DNA of 64,000 nt. It comes from Conus ventricosus (lineage: Eukaryota > Mollusca > Gastropoda > Neogastropoda > Conidae). Shown here one piece after another: positions 1 through 12,300 of this stretch. The notes beneath the pieces are model-generated. The model did not search any database. It saw nothing but the letters and a program-made list of their open reading frames with translations, and was not told where the DNA came from. Numbering within the stretch: position 1 is the first letter of the stretch; each line of letters starts with the position of its first letter. The position numbers were made by a program, and so were the translations under genes. The stretch is taken from contig CM031595.1 of the NCBI GenBank assembly GCA_018398815.1, positions 134,566,668-134,630,667 of the forward strand, given 5' to 3'.

Positions 1-87
1 AAGCACTCCACCTTCAATCTGTCTGACAATGTCTTGCTGAAGCAGTCCATCTTCACTCTCTGTGACAATGTCTTGAGTAAGCACTCC
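1..87 (-). repeat. 39-bp (13-residue) coding repeat cut by the window edge
   Basis: On the minus strand two and a quarter units are visible: GVLTQDIVTESED (87-49), GLLQQDIVRQIEG (48-10) and GVL (9-1). The array probably continues to the left. It is in frame with the TASOR-like exon. Confidence 0.6.
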
Positions 88-2196
88 ATTCTGTGCAAAA
101 TCTGTAATGGCAGGGCTGTCTGCTGTATGCACCATTTCACCGTTATAGCACCTGGTGCCCACTGATGTGCTAGGATCATGCAAACATCCTTCTTGAGATC
201 TGTCTTCACACTGCCAACTGAAAGCAGGACCTCCTACCACTGCAGCAGAATTAGGACCTCTGTTTGTGTCAAGGGGGGAGCATTCATTCTGACCGTCTTT
301 CTGTTCCACCGAGGTGGTCATCTTCAATGTAGACAGCACAGACTGAGAAACATGATCAGTTTGCAAGTCTTCCACAGTGTCCGAGTTCTGCAGAGCTAAC
401 AATATGCTTTGGTGCATATGATCCTGACGATTTTTCTGCATGTCTGGTGGAGCAGGTGGCAAATTCTGGTCTATATTATCAGCTTTACTGTCCTGTCCAG
501 CTCTTCTGACGAGTTCATTTGGCAGCCTGCATTCAGCGTCTTCAAGACCTGGAATCTGCTTGTCTGACAGTAATCTTGGTGCAAATGGATTTCCAGACAA
601 TGTGTGTTCAGCACTTTCTGGGGTTCCCTTTGGAAGCCTGCTTCCACTTACAGTAAGCCATGTTTCATTTGGCAGCCTGCATTCAGCGTCTTCAAGACCT
701 GGAATCTGCTTGTCTGACAGTAATCTTGGTGCAAATGGATTTCCAGACAATGTGTGTTCAGCACTTTCTGGGGTTCCCTTTGGAAGCCTGCTTCCACTTA
801 CAGTAAGCCATGTTTCATTTGGCAGCCTGCATTCAGCGTCTTCAAGACCTGGAATCTGCTTGTCTGACAGTAATCTTGGTGCAAATGGATTTCCAGACAA
901 TGTGTGTTCAGCACTTTCTGGGGTTCCCTTTGGAAGCCTGCTTCCACTTACAGTAAGGTTCGGTATCTGCTGTTGTGGTAATCTTGTTGGTTCAAATGGA
1001 CCTGCAGATGCTGTAGACTGCCTGTTCAAAATACCTGGTGTGTCCAAATTATGATGTTGATGATGATCCATGAAATCTGACACTCCAGTCCCAGACACTG
1101 ACGATGCCATGGGAGGATGCCAGACAGTGTTTCTGACAGTGTCAAGAGTGAAAGTCTTGAAGACCCCCTGCTGCTCTGATTGCTGTTCATACAGCCCCAT
1201 TTCCTTCTTTTCTGTAGTTTGAATGACTGGAGTTGACAGTCCAACACTTCTTACAGCAAGCTGTGAAAATGACCGCAGTATGCTCAACGAACTTGGCACA
1301 CAGCCTTGTGAGACAGTAGGCCTTGCTTCAGACAACTCACTGGCAGAAGACACTGCTGTCTGCAAACACGTAAGGTTTTCCACTTCAGTTTTCTTCAATG
1401 TTTCAGCGCTTGATTGTGTAATCAAAGGAGGTGGTGCACTGTGTAATGACAAAGAAGGAAGCATTTGCGATTCTTCTACACTGGCCTTATATTGCTTGGT
1501 GGGTACACCATTTCGCAACACGTAAGATGACTGATCATTTTCCTTTTCAAAGCTTCCACCAATGCTCCTCTGTTCCATATTACTCTCTCTCATCTGTCGC
1601 TGCAAATTCAATGTCCTATCCAAGTTCTGATGATGATTTTGAACCTCAGGAGATTCTGTTTTTCTATCACTCTCACAGAAGCTGGAATTCCAAGTCAGCC
1701 CCCATGAATCCATTGGATCTGTTTCAGCCTGCTGAGAACCAAGTTTACTTTTGCTTCCCAAAAGTTGATTGATTACAGACATTACATCCGGTCTTGAACA
1801 GCCATGTTCTTGTTTATGCGGCTGGCTATGGGCATTAGCACCATCATCAGAACTCTCCGAAGGCTTTGCAGACAACACAATCTTTAGGCGTTGATCGAGT
1901 CTTGGATCTCTTTTCACAGTGAAAATCTTTTTGGAGAGCTGCTTATTCTTATACCAGGTCTGTTCAGCCTTCTCACCTGAACAATGTGCATTCAGGTGAT
2001 TTTTTGACTGCCCATGTCCAGGATCATCACAAACCACGCCAGCAGGTGACGACTGTTCCTTTCTTTGGTGATGATTCATTTCAAAATCACTTGGTCCACA
2101 CACATTATAAAATCTTGGGTCTTGAAAATTAAGACATATTGGAGACAAAGGTCGTACACTGTCTGAAACATTCTCCACAGTGTTGGACTCTTCTCT
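1..2196 (-). CDS. TASOR-like gene, exon 6, second part: 732-codon open frame running off the left edge
   Basis: Top-strand triplets starting at positions 1, 4, 7 and so on contain no TTA, CTA or TCA from 1 to 2196, so this minus-strand frame is open for 732 codons with no ATG needed. It continues the exon after a one-base shift. The protein is Ser/Gln/Glu-rich and disordered-looking, with KRDPRLDQRLK near 1910 and a block of three identical 50-residue repeats (957-514). This matches the long, poorly conserved tail of TASOR proteins. The end of the gene lies outside the window. The frame is one base off from the segment above 2196, either through a sequencing deletion or a real lesion. Confidence 0.7.
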
Positions 2197-3314
2197 TCAC
2201 TAGACTCTCCTGATTTTTGTTTATAAAAACCACAAGTAGAATCTTCATTATCTGCAGATGTTCTCACCTTCAAGTTCTCACATTTGCTGTTCTTTATATC
2301 CGATGCAGCTCCCAACTCCATGTCCACGCCTACAGAAATGTCTTGGGGTTTCTGATTCTTCCCTTGCTTTCTACGAAAACTAATTTCAGCATCAGGAATA
2401 TGGCTTTCCTGTCTGTTTCCAGAAGATGGCCTCTGTGCAGGCAGATCAGTGACAGCACCGTCATCAACTTCTGTATGATCTGGGGATGCATTCTCTGTCA
2501 CTCCAACCTTCCCAATTTCAGGATTTATTTTATCATCACAATACAGTGAAGATGAAGTCAAATTGCTGCCTAACAGTGAAACAGTCGCATCTTTACAAGA
2601 GTGATGGAGGTTTCTTCTCTCCACACTGGAGCTGCCTTCTGAAGAAAACATAGGCGTTGACTGATCAGTATCCCCTGCACTGGTGGAAACCGTCTGTGAA
2701 TGGATGCGTCTATTAACATCTCCTCCGTTCTGACCTTTCCCATGGTAAAACTCCACCAGAGCATAGGGAAGGCACTGACGAGGGTACTGCACTGGCACTG
2801 CTTCCTCCTCTGAATATTCATACACGTACATCTGAAAGGAACATTAACAACTTTTAATATCTAATGCCACACATATTTCTTTTCAAAATTCCTCTTCAAG
2901 CATTCCACACTGCTCAAGATTATTGATTAGGACCATAGAGAAGTGTCTGATTACAATTTTGCCCACAAGAAAGAAAGTTATTGTTAAATTTATTCGTAGC
3001 AGACTTCAGAGTGGGTAATGATCAAATTAATTACATTTTCCAAAAAAAGGACTGGATGAATGGGTTTAATATTAACTGACTGCATCTTAAAACAATCGCT
3101 CAAGCATATAGTAAACCATAAGGATTTCAAAGTCATCACAGATTGAAAAACTAAGTACTGTCCATGCCAAATTTGGTAAAGATTGCCTGTGATCAGAGAC
3201 GTCTACAAAGCAAACCTATAAAAAGAAAAAACTTCTTAACGCAGTGTACAGGAATATCTTTTTTTTAAACAACAATAAAACTCAAAGACAAACGCTCATT
3301 TTCATAAGAAAAAA

Positions 3315-3347
<33 letters not shown>

Positions 3348-6300
3348 CAAGACACTTTTCAAATACATCATTAATCAACGACAAACATTGTTAAAAATCC
3401 TACTTCCGAAAATCTCCTAATCAATGAAAAATGTTAATTTGTCTCAAAAAACAAGGGAAAGTCAGCACATCCTGACAGATTCTTGACTCTCGTGTAAATT
3501 AATGTGAAAAAAAAATCTATGGCAAAGTCAAACACCCAAAAAGAACATATCATTTGAGTGGTGCATGACATTGTAATGCTCAGGAGTCTTCTCTTCAAAG
3601 GTTGATTGTAAACACAGAGGCGGTGTGCCCGACGATTCAACGTATTTCCTACAATACGTATTAAACATCAAGGAAATTATAAGGTTTGGACGTGAAAATG
3701 TTATTTTCTTTGATTTCCAACATTCTTTTGATTTGTGGTGATTCATACTATTAATCGTTATTTGGGTTCAATATGAGCAGGGGTAAAGTGTTGGACAGTT
3801 TCTCTGATGCCTGCTTTGGTTAGATCAACATTCGCCGCTCGACTGCCACATGGTCAACATAGTAGTAAAAGATTAAACATCCCGCATGCTTCGAACGTGC
3901 TAAGAAGTCCTAAAATTAAGTAAAAAATCCGTTTTGAAAGTTTTCGGAAATTTCAGAATAAATCCGAAAGCTGACATTCGATATCGACAGAACCAGAAAA
4001 TCTCTCAGGTTTAAACTACTTCAAAGCCAATTTAAGTTCGTCCTTTCAATGCAGAGAGACAGAACATCTATGTATAGTAACAATCTGAGAAGGAGCCCAG
4101 GAGTAGGCTGCACAGGCCACTCATCCTCAGACTTGAACCGTCAGTGAAAACTGTTTGATAGGATGGAATTTGGAACAGAGCTCGGCATACAAAGCCTTGT
4201 ACGCCAGAGAGCTGGTAGACTCCTTACGGAAAGCTGCGAGATCAAAACGAATCTCTGGTGTGAAAAAGGTCCATGGAGGTTGATCCGGAAACTTGGAAAA
4301 ATCGGAAACTACTCCCAGGCTATACCCGCATTCCGCACGTGAGGCTGCATACGAAGCCCAAACGGCGGAATACATTTCGGGTTGTTTGCAAACTTACTTT
4401 GGAACGGAGGGTCAAAGACACAGTCATAGGCGGATTCTGTGGTTCTGAGAACAGTCGGATGTAATAATTTAAAGACAGTTTGAGCCTGCGGTTGGTCAAT
4501 GAAGGTTCACCCGCCTCAGCGTACAAGCTGTACACAGGGGTGGTGCGAAACGCTCCAAGACAGAGACGAAGCCCTTGATGGTGGATAGGGTCCAAGAGTT
4601 TGAGGTAAGAGGGTCTTGCGGAGCCGTAGACAGCACAGCCGTAGTCCAGTTTGGAACGGACCAGGGCTCTGTAGAGGTGCAACAAAGTTTTCCTATCAGC
4701 GCCCCAGTCGGTGTGTGCTACGACCCGCAGAATATTCAGTGCCTTCTGGCAAGCAGTTTTGAGGTTTTTAATATGGCTGAGAAAGTTAAGTTTTTGGTCA
4801 AAAATGACTCCCAGAAATTTGGCCTCTTTAACAGCTGGAATGGGAGATTTCCCTACTTGAAGTTCCGGATTGGAAAAAACTGACGGAAATTATGGAAGTG
4901 AATACACTGGGTTTTTTTTAGCAGAAAAGGTGAAACCGTTTTCATCCGCCCACCGATGGATTTTATCTACGCAAAGCTGGAGCCTGCGCTGGAACACTCG
5001 GGTACAGGCTTCCAGTTGGTAGACAGCGAAATCATCCACAAACAATGAGCAGTCTGAACCCTGCTGAACTGATTTCACAATGTTGTTGATCTTAATACTA
5101 AAGAGGGCAGGAGATAGTATGCTCCCCTGTGGAACACCCAACTCCTGCTCGTGGACATCAGAGAGAGTGGTGCCAACCCGGACCTGAAACTGTCGTTCTG
5201 CCCAAAAAAATTTTTAATAAAAAGCGGAAGATGACCCCGAAAACCCAGATCATGGAGATCATGAAGTATCCCCGACTTCCAGGTAGTATCGTAGGCCTTC
5301 TCCAAGTCGAAAAAAATTGCCACAGCATGCTGTTTGTTCAGAAAGGCATTCCGAAGTGTAGATTCCAGACGAATCAAATGGTCAACTGTACTACGATGTT
5401 TGCGGAAACCACACTGTTCTTTCGCCCAAAAGGCCATCGGTCTCGAGTTTCCACATGAGCCTAGCATTGACCATTTTTTCCATCAATTTACAGACACAGC
5501 TGGTCAAAGCTATGGAACGGTAGTTAGATGGATTAGAAAGATCTTTTCCAGGTTTGGGGATGGGAATAATGAGGGCTTTCCGCCAAGAGGGTGGAAAGCA
5601 ACCTGTAGTCCACACGTGGTTGTATACCTGTAACAGGATGTTCAGACCTTCCTGCGGAAGATGTTTCAATAGTTGATAATGAATGTCATCTATACCTGGG
5701 GAGGAATCGCTGCAAGAGAGTAAGGCAGATTTCAGCTCGTTTAATGTAAAAGGAAGATTGTAGTCTTCCATGTTGTCGGATGAAAAGTTGCAGGGAGATT
5801 TTCTTTTAGGGCTTTGTGTTTGACAAAAGTGACTGATTTATTAGAAGAGGAGGAATTCTTTTCAATGGTTGAAGCAAGCAGATTAGCAACTGCTTTCTTT
5901 TCTGTTATTAAGAATCCGAAAACTTGAGATGGTTCACAGTGGGACAGGTGTTCTTCCCTTTGATTTCTTAATGATGTTCCACACTTTTTTCTTAGAAGTT
6001 TTTGATGTCAGCCTGGAGCAGAAGCTTCTCCAGGACCGACGTTTACTGATTTTAAAATGTGTCTTGATTTAGCACGGAGTTTCTGATGGGCTCGAGCGTT
6101 GGGACCCGAAGGTCGTTGGTATACCTGACGCTGAGCCCGTTTTCTAACTTTGGAAATTTGTTGGCATTCTGAATCGAACCAGGGTGTTTTTGGCATTTGA
6201 AGTTTATCGGAAGACACTGGAATACAGGCCTTAGCACATTTAATCATAGTGTTAGTCAGTGATTCAGCTGGGTCAGGACTCTGAAAAAAATCAGTGTCCT

Positions 6301-9300
6301 GGAACTCCTTAGAAACAGTGGCTGTAAATAGATCCCAGTTTGCTTTCTTATAATTTAAATGCTGAGAGACAGAGACGTGTTCAGTTATTACAGGTTGTAG
6401 AAGGACAGGGAAATGGTCACTTCCGTGCAGATCGTCATGGACAGACCACTCATAGTCCAGGACCAGCGAGGGGTCACAAACCGACAATCCAAACACGAAA
6501 GTGAACCTGAGGGAAGAGTGGAGATAAGTTGCAGATCCGTCATTCAGACAACACAAATCCAAGTCTGAAAGGACATCCTCATTCACAGACCTCTGGGTGA
6601 CGTACCGGCACTACCCCAAAGAGGATTGTGACCGTTAAAGTCACCCAACAGCAAAAAAGGTCGAGGGAGTTCTTCTATCAGACTGACAAGGTCCTGACGA
6701 CAAACCGGGACAGAAGGTGAGAGATAAAGGAACAGATTGTCACAGTCTTGTGGAGAGTGACTCTCGCAGCTACAGCCTGAAGGGAGGTAGACAGAGTGAC
6801 AGGACTATACAACAAAGTTTTGTGGAGGAGAAGGGCAACACCGCCCGACAGTCCCAACGTGGATGGTTGTGCAGGGTTTCGAAAGAATATTAAAGCCAGA
6901 AAGAGTAAAGGTCTTCTGCTTTGAATTTGAGTTTCTTGAAGAGCCACGGACAGAAGGTTTTAGAGACTGACATAGAAGCTGCAGCTCCTCAAGTTGGAAT
7001 TTAGACCACGGATATTCCAATGGAATATTGTTATTATCCATGGTGCAGAGGGCGAAAAGGAGAGAGATCAGGTCATCTCCTCCTCAACATCTGCTGCTAA
7101 AGCTGTAAATTTGTTGCTTAATTTCACTGGACTATCTGCAGACCTGCTGGCAGACTTGCCAACAGGCGAAGAAGGTCTGGCTTTGGGAGATGGTGGAGGT
7201 TTCTTCTTCATCTCCACCATCTCCACACTGGGTTGTTGAACTCCCTTGCCCGCACGGGCACTGGACATGGGAGTTTGAGGTGCGGGTGCTGGTTTTTTCA
7301 TCTGCCCAGCAGCAGATGTTGTAGACTGCTGGGCAGTCTGAGGGGTGGCGGATTTTTTGCCTCCACCAGGGGCAGTCTTTTTGGGTTGAAGGTGGTGGAC
7401 TTGCTACCACCAGAACTGACAGATCTTACTTGCAATGTCTTCGAGAACATGAATTCATCAGTCTGGCAGCAGACTGATCGAGTAGGAACTATGGGAGCTT
7501 CTGACAGCCGAAGCATAGGAAGAAGCTGTCGGCGTCTGACTGCCCACAACCTGTTTCCGGGCTTCAAAAAAGGAGATCTTCTTTTCCGTTTTAACTCGTT
7601 GTATAGCAGATTCTTGAATCCAAAGGGACAGTTTCGTGAAGAGGAGGGATGGTCGCCACCGCAGTTAGCACAATGTGCCGGATCATGACACGGCCCATCA
7701 TGGGTTGCCTTGCAGCAAATACCACATACCTCCTGCCCAGAACAGCGGTCCCTGACATGGCCAAACCTCTGGCACCTGAAGCACCTCAATGGGACGGCAC
7801 ATAAAAGCTGCACATGAACATTTAGGTAACCAACTTTGATTGACCGGAGGCAGCACAGGGCTGCAGAAGGTCAGAAAGAGGGTGTTGGTGGCCACTCTCT
7901 CTGAACCCTTCCTGACCGTCACCCTGCGCACCTCCGTCACACCCTGGGACGCCAGCTCCGTTTTTATTTCTGCCTCTGAAACACCCGTTAGATCTCTGCA
8001 CCGAATCACACCTTTGGATGAATTTAATTGTTTTTTGGGGAGTTACCCTGATCTCCCTGTCCACAAGTTTTGTTGCTTTCTGCAGCTGTTCAGATTGTTT
8101 TGTGACTTGCTTTGAATGAGAAATGAGCCATTCCTCAACCTCTTGATGGACCCAGGGTGCCTGCTATTCCTTGAAAACCCTTTTGAATGGCAAACGGGCT
8201 CAGAGCTGAAAGGGTCTTTCCTGCTCCGTCCCCTCCATCACGAGCCAGGAAGCCAAAAACTGTCTTCTGTCGAACTTCGGTATCAGAGTCACTATCTGTG
8301 TGACAATCCCTGAAATAGGGGATGCTGCCTTCCTCTTCCTTTTGGGGGGAATGTTTTTTAAAGAAGTCATATTTAGTTTATTGTGATTCATCTCTCCCTT
8401 ACCCACCCACCTTCGAGTCCAACTAAGGGGCCAGGGCCAAGAAACCAATGTCTTGACCCCTTCCAGGCTTCGGGAGAGACATAAAGACACACAGACACCA
8501 CCAACCCTATCCCCCCGATCATGCTCAACTCCCGGGAACAGAGAGCTGAGCACTGCAGGGGTTTACTTGGCCAGCAAGGGGACTGTCTGTCTTGACCCAG
8601 CCCAAGAAGGGGAGCCGATTAGTACACCCGGGCCAAGGTGTACTCCCTGTCTAGGAGAGGTCCGAGCCAAAGTGATGTGTTGAGAGCGCTGGCCCTCTCA
8701 ATCACCAGGATCTCATCCCCTCCGACACAGGTCGCACCGCACGGCAAACGCGGCGGATCTTAAGGAGACCACAGAGAGAAAAGGAGTGTGTAAAAGAAGA
8801 CTTGAAGGGGAGACGAAGATAGAAAAGGGCCAAATAAGGAAGGCAGAAAACAAGAAGACAGAATAGGAAAAAGGTGGGTTACTATTTGTCTGGGCCCTCA
8901 CTCCCAACCTTTCTGACATGGGAGACCCTACCAGGGGGATCAATTCCTACCACGTAAGCTTGGCCAGTCAGCAACTTGGCTATACAGGCCTAGAAGCGTT
9001 CATAACAACTAACCATCTAGCTGAGTATTGATGCCCCCGTCAGCAAAGCCTAAAAGATCACTGGACCACGCAAGCCCTCCGACCACGGCAAGGTTGCAAC
9101 CCCCGGAGGGAAGCAAACCTATAAAAAGAAAAACCTCACGCTTAAGGTGTACAGGAAGATATCCTTTTTTTTTAAAAAAACAAACAAAAAACAGGCTTCA
9201 AGTGTAACAAACGCTTATTTTCTTAAGAATAAGTATGAAGAAACTTTGCCGAAAAAAATGCAAAGAGACTTTATTCCAAACCTATCCATGTAATCCTGTA

Positions 9301-12300
9301 TACTGTCATTGTCAATAGCACACAGAGCTCCTAGTTTATGAAATGCGAACATTTGTGACACCCCAGTAAAACAGAGAAAGAAACACAAAATCTGCAAAAG
9401 TTCAGATGCCTTCTCACAGTTGGTACATACAAACTGATGAAAAAGAAAATCCTGAATGGAAAAAAAAACCCACAAAAAAACATACACACACTGAAATCAC
9501 AATTTTACTGTCTCTTAGTAGGTACTCCAAACCTTCTTTCTATGACTAGGAGGCAGTGTGCTGTTGGCCCACATTCAACTGTTATTTTCTACAAATATGT
9601 ATTAATAAATCAAGAAATAAAGTACGTCTGACAAAACCCGTTATTTATCTTTCATTTCCATACATTGTCTTTTGTATATTTGGTGGTGAGTGTGCATAAG
9701 CGTATGTTGAAAGTTTGCGCTGTTACGGAGTAGCAGCGAGCGTCGGCTGCCATGCACTAGTCTTGCTCCGATCACTGCCTTTGGTTGTCTGCTATGCGCT
9801 CGGCTGCACCATTAGTAGTTCTAAAATAGTATGCTAAACAGGAAGAAGAGTCATCCCCGCAATGTTTCGAGTGCGAAGTGTAGGCATCCTAAAATTTAGA
9901 GTAAAAAACCGTTTTAAAAGTTTTCATGTAAAATTTCCAGAATAAAACCGAAAGCGACATTCATACTTATACACTCACACAAATCTTCAGGGTTTAAACT
10001 ACAACTGAGTAAAAAATTTTAAGTTCGTCCTTTCAAATGCAGCGGAGCCCAAAGCTACGAAACAAGCCGTGGTGCAGCTTTGACGTCAACTCGAAAATTG
10101 AAATGGCGGAACTACAAGAGTCATCTTCAAACCACGCAGTTCCAGCTAATTTGAATGGCAAGTTGCAACCTTTTCCGACAGTTTTACATCACGATTTAAC
10201 TATATTACTGTCATATTTTCTTAAAGATTACTTTGTTTTTGTATGACGACTGAAACATCAGACCAGGGTAATAGTGGGGTCGTGCTGATGAGAGGAGTAT
10301 GTGTTTAGTATTTTACACCAAATTAAAACTCCTGCTTTGATTTTATGTATATGTTACAGATGTAGTTTGCAAGACATCAAGGTTTGTTTTCTGTCGATTA
10401 TTTTAACCAGATCTATCCTGTTCGACTTAAATATCAAATTTTAATAGGTCACGTGACCTTTCCCAATAACGCTTTTGAGGCTCTATGTCGAATGAACAGC
10501 TAAAACTAGCAGAGTTGCAGTAGGAAAACGTACAGCATATTAGATCTAGTTGAAAAGTGAGACAACTGCAGGCGGAAATCTAAACAAATCTTAAATAAAT
10601 GTTAGTGAATTGCAAATGTGTTTTGTCTTGTGATTCGTTTTTCCACGTTTTTTGGGCAGTTTGCAAACATTTATTTAAGATTTGTACAGAATATTAATTT
10701 TGTGCTTGTATTTCCTTTATCAAATGAATCAAGCTGCAATTCTAAAACACTTGTCTAATGCACTCCATTGTCACTGGCGGTGATGGTGATATGTATATTG
10801 TGTGTGCGTGTGTATGTGTGACTGTGAGAGTGTGTGTGTGTGTATATGTATGCATGTGTATGTGTGTGTGCGACAGAATGGAATGGATAAGCCATCATGA
10901 TTTATCAATGAATGACAACCCTAACTCAACTTATTTTATTACTTTTTTTTCCAGGTACTCCAAGCTGTGCAGTTAGCATCTGCTACAATGGGCCTTGTTC
11001 TGGTCAACATACACTGTAACAATGGCCAATTCTACACGAATTTGCTCTGAATGAATAAGAAAGAGGCAGTAAGATAAGATAATGTTGCTTATAGCCCAGC
11101 CGACCGCAAAGGGCCACATCAGGGCTGTCACCACGTTAAAATCAACTCACCAGTCATTTAAAAAAAAAAAAAAAAAACCTTTCACACATCTCTTAAATGA
11201 CATCGTCTAGAAACGTACCAGAAACTTCGTTAAAAATCTTTCTTCCGTAAAATCTTAAATCAGATGAAAAATGTTAATCTCTCTCAAAAACTCAAGGATC
11301 ACATCAGGCCCTGAACAGGATCTTCATGGACTCTGCCGTAAAATGTTTGTGTCTCACATCGTGCAAGTCCCAACACTCTAAAAGAACATGTTTCATTGTG
11401 AGTGGCGCATGACATGGAATGCACCACGGAGCTTCTTCACTCTTTAAAAGGTAGGCATGGGTAAAATATGAATGGCCGGTGTGCAGCCGGCACAGAACCG
11501 TTTCCTTTTAAAAACGACCTCCCAAACTGGAGGGGAGGAAGCCCCTTAATTTTTTGGACGGACCCTTAAAGAGTTTTATTCGCCCTTGTTTTTCCCAATC
11601 CTCCTGCCAGGGGGCTCTCACATAAACATTAATTTTGGGTTTTCACACCCTAGCAGGGGATATAAGGTTGGACAGTTTCTCCCTTTGGCCTTTCCCTTGG
11701 CAAAAACGATAAAACCATTTCTTTCCCCCCCCGCCGATGCCAACATGCCCCTGGAACCCAAAAAAGAGTAATTTTAAAAACCCCGTCCCCTTCAATTTGG
11801 CAAAAATTTTTCCCCCAAAAAAAGAAAAATTTTTTTGGAAATGCCCCCCAATCCACCCTTTGGCCTCCAAAGCTCCCAGCGAACCCGACGAACCAGGAAG
11901 TCCCTCTTCGAAGAATGTGAGATAACCCTTAAAAAGCCAGTACCAAGGTAAGTTCAGCAGAATAACAGAAGCATTTAAAATGAATTTTTTCCAACAGAAA
12001 TCTGAGGAGCGCCAGGGCAGAGGCTGCACGGCAAATTTCCACCCTTCAGATTTGGGAAACCCCGTCATGAAAAATTTTTTGACAGGAGGGGAAATTTAAC
12101 AGGGGCTCACATACAAAGCCTTGTCCCGTCGAGGGGCGGGTAGACTCCCTTTGCAAAAAGGGCTGCAAGATTAAACGAATCTCTGGGGAAAAAGGCCCAA
12201 AGGGGAAGGTTGCCCCCGGGAAATTTGGGAAAAAATCCCCACAAAAACCCAGGTCTAGACCTCCATTCCGGGCACGGAGGCGGGCATACGCAGACCAAAG

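Larger units (their letters stand above)
4090..9111 (-). mobile_element. Family A LINE copy 1 (I/Nimb type, with RNase H region), near full length, degraded
   Basis: Minus-strand non-LTR retrotransposon. Its 5' end (CCCTCCGGGGGTTGC on its own strand) is at about 9111, the same end as copy 2 at 17240. In order it has a zinc-knuckle ORF1 (8009-7298), then an ORF2 with endonuclease (7041-6008), reverse transcriptase (5771-4890), a C-terminal region (4685-4320) and the start of RNase H (4375-4127). The RNase H end is lost in the blended segment. Every domain is interrupted by frameshifts. ORF1 knuckles plus ORF2 with RNase H place it in the I superfamily; the LDYGCAVYGSARP and LDPIHHQGLRL motifs point to Nimb. 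Confidence 0.8.

Noticed and set aside
440..1054. 204-codon plus-strand frame with 50-residue repeats
   Set aside because: Antisense shadow of the TASOR-like exon. The minus frame is open for 732 codons and joins in phase to conserved exons; the plus frame is open only because the 150-bp unit is a multiple of three.
3307..3346. Poly-A as the 3' tail of a plus-strand retrotransposon
   Set aside because: The LINE here runs on the minus strand and an A-run lies at the same place in the 3' region of its other copies (11161, 32385, 52060), so it is internal to the element.
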